Assembly (NCBI GenBank): GCA_964388275.1
Contig: CAYLZD010000003.1
Location: forward strand, 1 to 64,000
Direction of reading: 5' to 3'
From: JARYLZ01 sp964388275
GTDB taxonomy: Bacteria > Bacteroidota > Ignavibacteria > SZUA-365
DNA length: 64,000 nt
Part shown: positions 26,950-36,256 of the stretch, piece by piece
Position numbering within the stretch: position 1 is the stretch's first letter
Layout: each line of letters starts with the position of its first letter
Position numbers and translations under genes: made by a program
Notes under the pieces: model-generated
Database searches by the model: none
The model's input: the letters and a program-made list of their open reading frames with translations, nothing else
Told to the model about the DNA's origin: nothing

Positions 26950-28773
26950 ATGTCGACCCCATCCAAAACCAGGCGATTCGCCGCACTACTGATCTGGCTT
27001 TCGCTTTCGATTTTCGCCGTAATTCTGATCGCTTTGCCGGCAGCCGGTCTGGTCGGAATGGAGTCCGCGGGAGGCGGCATGGTCGGAATCGGTCTGCTGA
27101 TACTGGTCATCGCACCCGTTCTGTCGTATTACTTTGGGGGAAGAATTCGAATCGCCGAGGAAATAAGGTCCGGGAAATCGCCTCTCGCCAGATGGACATA
27201 TTCATCGGAAGCGGCGAGGAAAGAGAAACCGGCCGGCAATGCAACGACAATCATCAGCGTCGACGGCATCCTGATCGGAGAAACTCTGCACACCTGGAGA
27301 CTGGGGACCGGAAAGCTCGAGAAGGTGGAAACATCGAGTGAAGAGGACAAACAGTTTCTGAATTTCACCTACAGCATGCATGCGCGATACGCCAGGCAAT
27401 ATGAAACCGTCCGCGTTCCGGTTCCTCAGGGAAAAGCCGCCGAAGCCGATCGGATAGTTGCATTTTTCAATGGCGACGCCGAGGCGGAGCGCCGTTTTCG
27501 TTCGGCAGCCAGAGAAATGGGAATGGCGTGGGAAACGAAGCGGCGCAAGTTGCCCTTCGCGATGAGATGGATTTTCATGCCTCTCGCGGCAGTCTTGCTC
27601 TGCTACGCAGCTTATCTCACTATCGCCTGGTATTCCGATTCCGCAGGCGCGGATCCGACCTTCAGACCCGGAACAGAAGACGCCTGGCGCATGGAAATCA
27701 GTCCGGACGGATCACTCGTCGCTTTCGCGGCGCTTCCCGTCAAGGGCATTTCCGATAATTCCATTCATATACACCGTTCCTCGGACGGTTCGGAGCTGCC
27801 TGCGCTGAACACAAGCGGCGGCGAGGTCCTGACCATGTCTTTCTCGCCGGACAACCGGAAGCTTGCACTGGCAGGCACAGAAGGAATTTCGATTTACGAC
27901 TCGCGCTCCGGAGCCCTTTCGCGTGCGATTAAAATCGACGCATTGGTAAAAGCGGGCGACATAGCATCAATCAAATCACTCAAAGATCTGGCCGACATCG
28001 AAATCATGATGCCGCCTCGCAATCTCGTCTTCTCGGGAGACGGAGAGTATCTGGCCGGTTACGGCGCCGGCATTCAGATGTGGCGGGTTTCCACGGGAGA
28101 GCGTCTGTGCAAGCTGACGATAAGGCGCGGGCGGACTATCGGCTCCGTTGCTTTCACTTCAGGCGGTGACTTGTTGTTAGCGGAATTCGGCAGCGACACG
28201 TTCGGAGTCAGAAATGTCACTCCCGTTGATACGGGTTTTCTGTGGAGCAAGTCTATTTCCGAAATCGGCGCCGGGGAGGGCGGCGGCGGTATCTCCGCTC
28301 TTCATTTCGCGCAGAACGCCTCGGTACTCGTGCTCCTTTCGGGGTCTCAAATCAGGGTGCTCGATGTCGGAAGTGGAGCGGTTCTCGGCAAATCGACCAT
28401 CAAGGACGGCGAGTCGTTTTCAGGCCCGACCGCCCTGTTTTCAGGCTATCTGCTCTGCTCGCCTTCGCCGAAACAACTCCGCGTTTATGAAGTGAAGACA
28501 GGACGCAAAATTATCGATGCTACTGGAGACGAGATGGTCCAGGGCGCGGTGTCACACGACGGCGCTCTGTGCGCGGTGGAAGACAAAGGCGACATTCGCG
28601 TGTACGAGCTGCCCGGAGGCGCCGAGCGTGCAGTATTCCGCCACCGGAACGGCTTGCTGCCTAACGACCGGCTGGTCAGAGACCTTCGTTTCACACCCGA
28701 CGGGAAGCGATTGATCAGTCTTGGCAGATATGCGAGAGTCTGGAGACTTGACGCGAACAGCGAGCAATCATGA
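26950..28773 (+). CDS. Membrane-anchored WD40-like propeller protein
   Basis: 607 residues from ATG 26950; a TTG at 26887 could extend it by 21 residues. Two membrane helices at about 10-62 (FAALLIWLSLSIFAV..., GIGLLILVIAPVLSYYFGG), a soluble region, then a third near 205-222, and after that a region with WD40-like blades (ISPDGSLVAFAA, FSPDNRKLALAGTEGISIYD, FSGDGEYLAGYGAGIQMWR, FTPDGKRLISLGRYARVWRLD). The propeller is probably on the outer face of the inner membrane or periplasmic. Its stop overlaps the next gene (ATGA at 28770), so it opens a four-gene operon with sugar enzymes. Role unknown; a scaffold or sensor is possible. Confidence 0.7.
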   Translation: MSTPSKTRRFAALLIWLSLSIFAVILIALPAAGLVGMESAGGGMVGIGLLILVIAPVLSYYFGGRIRIAEEIRSGKSPLARWTYSSEAARKEKPAGNATTIISVDGILIGETLHTWRLGTGKLEKVETSSEEDKQFLNFTYSMHARYARQYETVRVPVPQGKAAEADRIVAFFNGDAEAERRFRSAAREMGMAWETKRRKLPFAMRWIFMPLAAVLLCYAAYLTIAWYSDSAGADPTFRPGTEDAWRMEISPDGSLVAFAALPVKGISDNSIHIHRSSDGSELPALNTSGGEVLTMSFSPDNRKLALAGTEGISIYDSRSGALSRAIKIDALVKAGDIASIKSLKDLADIEIMMPPRNLVFSGDGEYLAGYGAGIQMWRVSTGERLCKLTIRRGRTIGSVAFTSGGDLLLAEFGSDTFGVRNVTPVDTGFLWSKSISEIGAGEGGGGISALHFAQNASVLVLLSGSQIRVLDVGSGAVLGKSTIKDGESFSGPTALFSGYLLCSPSPKQLRVYEVKTGRKIIDATGDEMVQGAVSHDGALCAVEDKGDIRVYELPGGAERAVFRHRNGLLPNDRLVRDLRFTPDGKRLISLGRYARVWRLDANSEQS

Positions 28774-30587
28774 AATTCAGAAGCCGCATTCGGCGCCTCC
28801 TGCTGAGCGTATCGTTCGTCTTCCCACTCTGCGCAGCGCAACCGTTCGCTCAATTTCACGCCGGGGGCGATGACACTCGGAGATTTGAAGGACGCTGCGA
28901 ATACATCATCTCCCATTTCGACACGGCGGCCTCCCCCGGGATATACGGCGCCGCCGTTCGTTATGCCCGCGGACGCGACCTCCGAGCCGCCGACAGCATC
29001 CTTCTGAATTCCGACCATCTGCGGCGCCCGCGCGGAGACATGTTCTGGATGTTTCCCGTGATCGGAACATACCTGCACGGCAAGGGGAAAATGTCCGCCG
29101 AGGCCGAAAAAGCCGTCCGCAACGCCTGGAAGACATACTGGCCTTACCGTGGCGACACCGAGAACCACTGGTGCCTTTATTATTCCTGCCTGCTGCTTGC
29201 TGCCGAGCAATGGCCCGGACTTCCGGGTCCGGAATGGTTCAATGGACGAACCTCCGAAGATAATTTCTCCGAGGCCAGGGAATATCTGCTTCATTGGATG
29301 GAGCTAACCACCACAAAGGGTCAGGGTGAGTTCGACTCGCCGACCTATCTGCCCGAGTACCTTATTCCCATGATTCTGCTCGGACAATTCGCGCTAGACG
29401 GCGATATCCGGACGCGCGCATCGATGATGACGGACTATCTGCTCGCGGATTTCGCTGTGGACCACCTGGACGGCATGTATATAGGAGGGCTGTCTCGCGA
29501 GGGCGCCCGATCGGTTTACACTCCCCGCAGCGCGCCAGCCTCGGAATTCGCCTGGCTGTATTTCGGGTCCGGTGATCCAGTGCAGTCGAGTTGGTGCCTG
29601 TTGCCGGCGCTGTCGTCGTACAGACTGCCCGGCATCATCATGCGCATCGCCACCGACCGTTCCGTACCCTATGTGAACCGAGAGCGCAAGCGTGTGCGCA
29701 ATATCATCAGACACGGATCGGAACTCAATCCTCCGGTGTGGAAGTATTCCTATGTCACAAGGGAATACGGCCTCAGCTCGTTGCAGGGCGGCGTGCTGCA
29801 GCCGATACAGCAGCACACATGGAGCGTCCGTTTCCGAGGCGCAAAGCCGCACTCGACGATTTTCGGACTGCATCCATGGTGGTCGGGCCGGGAACTCTCG
29901 ATGTTCTTTCCCGAACAGGAGAAAGTCCTCATAGCCGACGTTGCCCGCTCCAAGGGCACATACAACCGGGAAGACAAATGGACCGGCAGTTCGCCGTACG
30001 AGCGGACCTTTCAGCACCGGAACACACTGATCGTCCTTTTCGACATAGCCAACGACGCGGTATCCGGACACGTCGATCTTTTTTTCCCGTCGACTCTGGA
30101 TGAGCGCATCCTCGATCCAGGCGGCTGGATCTTTTGCAGAGCCGGCGATGCCTGCGTCGGCGTCTTTCCCCTGCGCGACGGGGAATGGATGCTGCTCGCC
30201 GAGGATGAGGGCAATCACCGCTTCCGCAGCCATGAGCGGCGCAACGGCTGGGTGGTGGAAGTCCGCTCGATCGAGGAAGCGGAAAGCTTCGATAAATTCA
30301 TGGAGCGCTGCCGCGCCCGCAGGCCCGCCCTAGCGGACAACGGCCCGGTCGGCGTCTCCTACACGACGATAGACGGCGACAGGATGGACTTCGCATTCCC
30401 GGACGACCGTCGCTTGAACGGCGCCGCCGTCGATCTGACGAAGACCCCGCTTTTCGACAGCCCGTTCCTGGAGGCGGAAACCGGTTCCGGAAAACTCCTG
30501 ATCAAGCACGGGAAACACAGCCGCCTGCTGGATTTCAGGAAGGGAGAAGCCTCGGACCTGTACACACCGGATCAATGGAAAAAATGA
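28770..30587 (+). CDS. Secreted (alpha/alpha)-toroid-type putative polysaccharide enzyme
   Basis: 605 residues with a signal peptide (1-27, ending FAQ). The N-terminal half is rich in helices with conserved-looking aromatic and acidic clusters (ENHWCLYYSCLLLAAEQWPG, GQGEFDSPTYLPEYLIPMILL, DHLDGMYIGGLSREGAR), the rest is beta-rich and ends in a sandwich-like region. This two-part build resembles heparinase II/III-like and alginate-lyase-like enzymes, and I recall unannotated homologues in Bacteroidota and Planctomycetes, but I cannot name a CAZy family. Candidate catalytic residues include His, Tyr and Glu of the clusters above. It sits between a membrane propeller gene and an alpha-mannosidase gene, overlapping both, so it likely acts on the same glycan, outside the cytoplasm. 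Confidence 0.55.
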   Translation: MKFRSRIRRLLLSVSFVFPLCAAQPFAQFHAGGDDTRRFEGRCEYIISHFDTAASPGIYGAAVRYARGRDLRAADSILLNSDHLRRPRGDMFWMFPVIGTYLHGKGKMSAEAEKAVRNAWKTYWPYRGDTENHWCLYYSCLLLAAEQWPGLPGPEWFNGRTSEDNFSEAREYLLHWMELTTTKGQGEFDSPTYLPEYLIPMILLGQFALDGDIRTRASMMTDYLLADFAVDHLDGMYIGGLSREGARSVYTPRSAPASEFAWLYFGSGDPVQSSWCLLPALSSYRLPGIIMRIATDRSVPYVNRERKRVRNIIRHGSELNPPVWKYSYVTREYGLSSLQGGVLQPIQQHTWSVRFRGAKPHSTIFGLHPWWSGRELSMFFPEQEKVLIADVARSKGTYNREDKWTGSSPYERTFQHRNTLIVLFDIANDAVSGHVDLFFPSTLDERILDPGGWIFCRAGDACVGVFPLRDGEWMLLAEDEGNHRFRSHERRNGWVVEVRSIEEAESFDKFMERCRARRPALADNGPVGVSYTTIDGDRMDFAFPDDRRLNGAAVDLTKTPLFDSPFLEAETGSGKLLIKHGKHSRLLDFRKGEASDLYTPDQWKK

Positions 30588-33304
30588 AAACCGGGAAATC
30601 CGGCGCTCGGAACCGCAAATCCGGCCCCGTGTATCATATCGTGTCCCATACGCACTGGGACCGCGAGTGGTACCTGTCCTTCGAAAGCTTCAGGGCGCGC
30701 CTGGCCGGCATGATGGACGACCTCATCGATCTGCTGGAGCGGTGTCCCGACTTCGCATCCTTCACGCTCGACGGGCAATCGGTGATATTGGAGGACTATC
30801 TCGCCGTCAGGCCGGAGCAGGAAAGCAGAATCCGCCGCCTGGCGCAGGCAGGCCGTCTTTTCGCCGGTCCGTGGTACGTCCTGCCCGACGAGTTTCTCGT
30901 GAGCGGCGAAGCTCTGCTACGCAATCTCCTCATAGGCCGTTCGGTGGCCCGGCGCTACGGCGCCGGAATGGATGTCGGCTACATACCGGACTCCTTCGGC
31001 CATGCGGCCATGATGCCTTCAATACTGCGCGGTTTCGGAATGGAAAGCGCCATCGTGTACCGGGGCTTCGGAGGCGAAAAAGAGCATGCGACATCCGAAT
31101 ATCTGTGGCGCGCGCCCGACGGAGCGACGGTCCTCATGGAGCATCTGCATCGCCACGGCTACAGCGGCGCGTATTTCCACGGCGATGACATTGAGACGGC
31201 CGCTGAACGCTTCGAACGCATGCGCGCCGAGGTGGATGCGAGGGCGACGACTCCGCACCGCCTGCTGCTCAGCGGCGGTGACCACTTCGAAGCGGATCCT
31301 TCACTGCCCGGGACTCTGGAAGCGCTGCGCCGCTGCAGCGGCGTTGAAATACTTCACAGCTCGCTTCCGGCCTTCATGGACTCGCTTGCAGCATCCGTTC
31401 CACGCGATCTTCCCGTCGTGGAAGGCGAACTCCGCTCCGGTTACCGCTATGCCTTCGTAATGCACGGAGGCGTGTACTCGGCCAGAATGCCGTTGAAACA
31501 GGAAAACCACGTCTGCGAGAAGCTGCTGGAGCGCTACGCGGAGCCCCTTCATCTTCATGCCGTTTTGCTCGGCATGCCGCCGCAATCGCATCTGCTCGAG
31601 CACGCATGGAAAACCCTGCTGCAGAATCATCCCCACGACAGCATCTGCGGCTGCAGCATAGATGATGCCCATCGCGACATGGAAAGCCGCTTCAGGGCGG
31701 TCCGAGACGTCGGGAATTTCATAATCGAACGAGCGCTCGACCGGCTCCTGCCTGAAACAGGCGACGCCTCCTCGGATGACGCCTCCATCGCGCTTTACAA
31801 TCCGAGTCCGTTTCGACGCGGCGGCACGGCCGAAGCCGAGATACATTTCCATCTGCGTGACGTGGCAGTCGGCATAAATCCCGACTACGCGCCCGAAGCG
31901 CCTGCAGCGCCCCCGGACGCCTTCGCGCTGCTCGATGAAGCGGGGCGCGAAATGCCGTTCCAGATCATCCGGCGGGAAGACAGGCACGACATACGATATT
32001 CCGGACATGCATATCCGAAGCAAACGTTTGCGAAAGTGTATTCGATCCGGTTTCACGCTGGCGAACTTCCTCCCGCGGGCTTCGCGCGTTTCAAGGTGGA
32101 AGCCAGACCGTCCTTCACAAGGCACGGGGCTCGCGTGCGCGCCGGGAAGTTCTGGATAGAGAACGAGCATCTCAGAGCCGAAGTCCGCGCGAACGGAACC
32201 GTGGATCTGTGCGACAAGTCGCGAAACGTGTGGCATCGGAAACTGCATGTATTGGAGGACGGCGGCGACGCCGGCGACGAATACACTTGGTCGCCCCCGG
32301 CTCGGGACAGGATGACTCGCAGCGAGACCTGCAAAGCCCGCGTCTCCGTGATTGAGCGCGGTCCGGTGAGCGCAACCCTGCGGGTGGAATTCGCGCTGCG
32401 AATCCCGGCCGAGAGTTCGCCGGCGGCGAGGTCGAGACGCTCGATCGCGCTGCCGGTCAGGACGGATATCCGTCTCGACGCGGGCGGCCGTGTCCTGATC
32501 TTCGAGACGACAGTCGACAACCGCGCGAAGGACCACCGCCTCCGCGCGATGTTTTCCACCGGCATCCGGACCAGAAGCGCCTTGGTCGACTCGGCATTCA
32601 CCGTACTCGAGCGCGAAGCCAAGGACTTCGACCCGGCCTCATACCCGATAGAGCATCCGCCGCGCACGGCGCCGCTGGCGAATTTCGTCACCCTGCGTGA
32701 TGAACAGAACGGCTTGACTTTGCTCAGCGCCGGCTTGCCGGAATACGAAGTCGCTTGCGACGGTTCAGGGCGCCTGTGGTTGACGCTTCTTCGCTGCGTG
32801 GGGCAGCTCGGCGCCGACGGGCTTTTAACACGTCCAGGCGGCAAGGGCGGCTGGCACAACGAGACACCGGAGGCCCAACTGCAGGGCGGGCACGTGTTCC
32901 GCTACGCGCTCTTCCCTCACTCGGCAGCGGACACGGCCGGGATGGAAAGCATCATCGAAGAGAACGAACGTTTCCAGTTGCCTTTCCATGCGATTAGAAG
33001 AAAATGCATCCCTCCCCTGCCGGAACCGCCGTCTCTTCTCGAGATGCCGCCCTCCGTGGCGCCGAGCGCCTTCAAGTTGAGCGAAGACGGGAAGGCCGCG
33101 ATAATCCGATTCTGGAATCCATCCGCTCACCCGCGCGCGCTGAGGATTTCTGTCCATGCGCCGTATCGAAGCGCCGGAGAAGCGCAACTGGATGAAAGGC
33201 CGCTGGGCGGCGATGCGATCGACGGGAGCGAGATCGTTTTGCGCGGTCACGGACTTAAAACTTTCAGATACGAGTTGTTCCGGGATCGGACGCCTGCCGG
33301 TTGA
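30575..33304 (+). CDS. GH38 alpha-mannosidase
   Basis: 909 residues, family GH38 retaining alpha-mannosidase that trims terminal alpha-mannose units. Zinc-site motif HTHWDREWY with His25, His27 and Asp29; nucleophile Asp139 in GYIPDSFGHAAMMP; further zinc/binding residues in NHPHDSICGCSIDDAH. The C-terminal beta domains (about 480-900) complete the family layout. No signal peptide, so it is probably cytoplasmic or exported another way, and it resembles MngB-type bacterial enzymes in length. The gene overlaps the preceding one by 13 bases from ATG 30575, or by four if ATG 30584 is used. The following gene starts within or just after its stop. Confidence 0.88.
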   Translation: MEKMKTGKSGARNRKSGPVYHIVSHTHWDREWYLSFESFRARLAGMMDDLIDLLERCPDFASFTLDGQSVILEDYLAVRPEQESRIRRLAQAGRLFAGPWYVLPDEFLVSGEALLRNLLIGRSVARRYGAGMDVGYIPDSFGHAAMMPSILRGFGMESAIVYRGFGGEKEHATSEYLWRAPDGATVLMEHLHRHGYSGAYFHGDDIETAAERFERMRAEVDARATTPHRLLLSGGDHFEADPSLPGTLEALRRCSGVEILHSSLPAFMDSLAASVPRDLPVVEGELRSGYRYAFVMHGGVYSARMPLKQENHVCEKLLERYAEPLHLHAVLLGMPPQSHLLEHAWKTLLQNHPHDSICGCSIDDAHRDMESRFRAVRDVGNFIIERALDRLLPETGDASSDDASIALYNPSPFRRGGTAEAEIHFHLRDVAVGINPDYAPEAPAAPPDAFALLDEAGREMPFQIIRREDRHDIRYSGHAYPKQTFAKVYSIRFHAGELPPAGFARFKVEARPSFTRHGARVRAGKFWIENEHLRAEVRANGTVDLCDKSRNVWHRKLHVLEDGGDAGDEYTWSPPARDRMTRSETCKARVSVIERGPVSATLRVEFALRIPAESSPAARSRRSIALPVRTDIRLDAGGRVLIFETTVDNRAKDHRLRAMFSTGIRTRSALVDSAFTVLEREAKDFDPASYPIEHPPRTAPLANFVTLRDEQNGLTLLSAGLPEYEVACDGSGRLWLTLLRCVGQLGADGLLTRPGGKGGWHNETPEAQLQGGHVFRYALFPHSAADTAGMESIIEENERFQLPFHAIRRKCIPPLPEPPSLLEMPPSVAPSAFKLSEDGKAAIIRFWNPSAHPRALRISVHAPYRSAGEAQLDERPLGGDAIDGSEIVLRGHGLKTFRYELFRDRTPAG

Positions 33305-33345
33305 ACCGCGCATCCTTCATTCACCTACATGAAGTTGAATTTTCC

Positions 33346-35637
33346 ATGCCATCACTGACAACTCTTCTGAAAAACAGCAAGGCCATCCGTTTCGATCCGG
33401 CGGGACCTGAAGTCCTGAAGACCGTAGCGGACGAGCTCCGCTTGGATTTCGCTCCCGCCGCGGCCATCGAACCCGGCACGGACGGCAGCAGCGGAGGCGT
33501 CATCCGGCTGTCGATAGACCCGGCGCCGCCTTCCAACGGCGGAGGCCGCATGCGGATCAGGGCGTCCGAGGCAGGCGATCTCGAATTGTCGGTCACCGAC
33601 GCCAGGCACCTGTATTTTCTTTTTACCATCCTGAGCAAGGACTACCGGAATCGAGACAGCGAGGACTTCCGCCGGGGAGTCGAACTTGAAACGGCCTTCC
33701 CCGTGCTGAGGCCGTCTTTCGACCTGTTCCTGACCCAGTGGGGCCGCGCTCAGTCGGGTCTGGACCGAGAAGAGCTCATCCGTACGCTGGCGGCGTCCGG
33801 TTTCACGCATGCCGAGGTCAACGGTCTCGCGGCGCCGCATTCATCGGAGCCGGGAGTGGAGGGCGAGGTTTATCCGCTCTTCTACACATACTGCCCCGCG
33901 CTGGACCAGTTCACATCGAGCCGACTGAACTCCGGCGCATATTCGGAAGAGTATCTCTCCGGCAACATGGCGGCCATGCTGGAAAACGTCCGTCTCGCAA
34001 CGAAATACGGCTTGGCGCAGACGCTCACATGCTTCGAGCCGCGTTCCGTGCCGGATTCGCTGCTCCAACGCCATCCCATGCTGAGGGGCGCGAGGGTGGA
34101 CCATCCTTTGAGAAGCTTCCACCCCCGCTATAATCTGTCCATTTCGCATCCGGTCGTGCGGGAACATTACGCCGAGCTTGTCGAGAACCTGCTGACAGCG
34201 GCGCCGGGCATAGAACTGCTTTCGATATGGTCGAATGACAGCGGCGCCGGTTTCGAATACACAAACTCTCTGTACGTGGGAAGAAACGGCGGCGGTTACG
34301 TGATAAGGGAATGGAAAGGCGGGAAGGAAATCGCCGAAGCGGCCGCGCTCAACATACTGCGTTTCATGCGGCTGCTGCGGGACAGCGGCCGGCGTATTAA
34401 TCCCCGCTTCCGCACGGCCCTGCGGCTCGAGCCGTTCTGGGCGGAAATCGAAAATCTGCGTCCGGGCTTCGAGGACGGAATCGACGTGGAGGTCTCTTCC
34501 ATGCTGACCAGCGGATGGCGTCTTGCCTACGAACATCCCCGCTACCGGGAAGTGCCGGAAGTGCAGCTCACAGCCCTGCACAACCGCTTCCGCGCGGACG
34601 AAGCGCCGCATATCATGGACCTCCGAAGCCGCGGCGCAGATGCGCATGTGTTCTTCGCGCCCGGAACGCTTAACAATCACGAGCCCCTCACGGGCATCCC
34701 CTTTCCCCGCCTTGTCCATGAGAAGCTCATGGATCTCCACGCAGCCGGCGTACGCAACGCCGCCTGTCTCGGCGGGTTGGCGCCGCCCTCGCTCGCGAAG
34801 CGGGACATAAACCGCGAAGTGATCCGGGCTTTCCAGGCCCAGCCGGACATGCGGCTCGAAATACTGCTGAAAAACCGCGCGGCGGAATGGGCCGGAGAAG
34901 CGAACGCCTCCGCGGTGATTTCGATATGGAACGGGGCGGACTCGGCGGTCCGGTCCTTCCCTGTGCCGATCTGGATATATTCGGCCTGGGGAGTCTGGTA
35001 CCGGATGCTTGTGCGCCCCCTTGTACCGGACATCGAGGCGATTCCTCCCGAACAGCGCCGTTACTGCGAAGATCACATGCTCGCCACCGCGCACAACCGC
35101 GCACTGGTGGACCTGCGCTACGACGTGGGCTTCGAACTCAGCGATCCGACTCACGCGCGCTGGTGCTTCGATACCATGAACCGCGAACTCTTCCCCGTCA
35201 TCGACGGAGCGCTCGCCGGCGCCGGCGCGCTCGTTTCGTCGGCCGCAGGGGAATTCGAGGCGTTCGCAATTGACCTGCGCGACCGGCTCACGGCACTGCG
35301 CTGCTGGTTCCGCAATCAGCGCAACGCCGCCGGGTGGGTTGCCGGCGTGCACGGCCGTCTGGAAGCATCGAGCGAAGACGAAAAACTGCGCTGCAGCGAA
35401 ATGCTGAGCGAAATTGTGACCGATGAAATTGAAAATACACGCGCATTGCATAGATTGTGGAATAATTCAAACCGCGACTGGATGATGATATCAGGCGCAG
35501 GAGAATCCACTTTCATGTACTCGGAGAATTTCGGCGAACTGCTGGAACAGAAAATCAGACTAATGACCGGACGCGAAAACGATATCCCGCGCATCGATCC
35601 CGATTTTCAGTGGCGTGTGCCGGGATTCACTCTTTGA
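33346..35637 (+). CDS. Unassigned glycoside-hydrolase-like protein
   Basis: 763 residues from ATG 33346; a TTG at 33301 overlapping the mannosidase stop could add 15 residues. A small alpha/beta head (about 1-105, ending LYFLFTILSKDYR) resembles the accessory domain found before the barrels of GH20, GH67 and related enzymes. Then a (beta/alpha)8-like region with SFDLFLTQWGR, SGFTHAEVNG, FHPRYNLSISHPVVREHY, LLSIWSNDSGAGFEYTNSLYVGRNGGGY and FRTALRLEPFW follows, and a helical C-terminal part. Asp and Glu residues in WSNDSGAGFEY are candidates for catalysis. I cannot assign a CAZy family. The operon with GH38 suggests action on mannose-containing glycan. No signal peptide. Confidence 0.6.
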   Translation: MPSLTTLLKNSKAIRFDPAGPEVLKTVADELRLDFAPAAAIEPGTDGSSGGVIRLSIDPAPPSNGGGRMRIRASEAGDLELSVTDARHLYFLFTILSKDYRNRDSEDFRRGVELETAFPVLRPSFDLFLTQWGRAQSGLDREELIRTLAASGFTHAEVNGLAAPHSSEPGVEGEVYPLFYTYCPALDQFTSSRLNSGAYSEEYLSGNMAAMLENVRLATKYGLAQTLTCFEPRSVPDSLLQRHPMLRGARVDHPLRSFHPRYNLSISHPVVREHYAELVENLLTAAPGIELLSIWSNDSGAGFEYTNSLYVGRNGGGYVIREWKGGKEIAEAAALNILRFMRLLRDSGRRINPRFRTALRLEPFWAEIENLRPGFEDGIDVEVSSMLTSGWRLAYEHPRYREVPEVQLTALHNRFRADEAPHIMDLRSRGADAHVFFAPGTLNNHEPLTGIPFPRLVHEKLMDLHAAGVRNAACLGGLAPPSLAKRDINREVIRAFQAQPDMRLEILLKNRAAEWAGEANASAVISIWNGADSAVRSFPVPIWIYSAWGVWYRMLVRPLVPDIEAIPPEQRRYCEDHMLATAHNRALVDLRYDVGFELSDPTHARWCFDTMNRELFPVIDGALAGAGALVSSAAGEFEAFAIDLRDRLTALRCWFRNQRNAAGWVAGVHGRLEASSEDEKLRCSEMLSEIVTDEIENTRALHRLWNNSNRDWMMISGAGESTFMYSENFGELLEQKIRLMTGRENDIPRIDPDFQWRVPGFTL

Positions 35638-35665
35638 GAGCAACCGGATAACCGAAAGACGACAG

Positions 35666-36184
35666 ATGAATTACCGAGACACGGTTCTACCCCGGATTAA
35701 CGGACCGCGACTGCTGGTCTACGCCGGCCTGGCTTCCCTGACCCTCTTCATGCTGTCATGTTCGGACGACGGTCCAACGCAACCGGCGTACGAATTCGCC
35801 GATCTCGAGTACAGGATATTTCAGCTCGTCAATCTCCACCGCGACACCGTCTCGCTCGGCGCTCTCGACATGAGCGACGTGATAACGGAGCAGGCGCGGA
35901 ATCACAGCAAGAACATGGCGGCAGGCGCCGTTCCATTCGGCCACGACGGTTTCGAAACCCGGGTATCCGTCATTTCACAGAAAATCCGCTTGTCCAAGGC
36001 GGGAGAGAACGTTGTTGCTGGAACCGGCTTATCGAACAGCGGCGAAACAGCCGTCAAGCTGTGGCTCAACAGCCCGGGACACAGAGCCAACATCGAGGGG
36101 GATTTCAATCTTACGGGAGTGGGCGCGGCGAAGAGCGCGAGCGGGAGCCTGTTTATCACCCAGATCTTCGTGAAATCCCAATGA
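35666..36184 (+). CDS. CAP/SCP-domain lipoprotein
   Basis: 172 residues from ATG 35666. A hydrophobic head ends in MLSC, a likely lipobox, with SDDGPTQP after it. The rest is a CAP (CRISP/antigen 5/PR-1) domain of bacterial size with EYRIFQLVNLHRD, a His in ITEQARNHSKNMA, HDGFETR, AGENVVAG and the final signature WLNSPGHRANIEGDFNLTGVGAA. The cavity residues expected for the family (two His, two Glu) seem present (His in NHSKN and in PGHR). Function in bacteria is mostly unproven; extracellular and lipid-binding or peptidase-like roles have been proposed for the family. Longer reading from 35615 overlaps the previous gene and is unlikely. Confidence 0.82.
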   Translation: MNYRDTVLPRINGPRLLVYAGLASLTLFMLSCSDDGPTQPAYEFADLEYRIFQLVNLHRDTVSLGALDMSDVITEQARNHSKNMAAGAVPFGHDGFETRVSVISQKIRLSKAGENVVAGTGLSNSGETAVKLWLNSPGHRANIEGDFNLTGVGAAKSASGSLFITQIFVKSQ

Positions 36185-36256
36185 CGACGAAACCGGGGAT
36201 GGAGGACCTCTTCCAATCAACACGCGCAATAAGGATACAGTAATCGGAAATCCACG

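Noticed and set aside
33841..35451. 536-codon open frame on the minus strand
   Set aside because: It is antisense to the GH-like gene, whose domain patterns are clear; the minus frame has no recognisable motif and is a by-product of GC-rich codon use.
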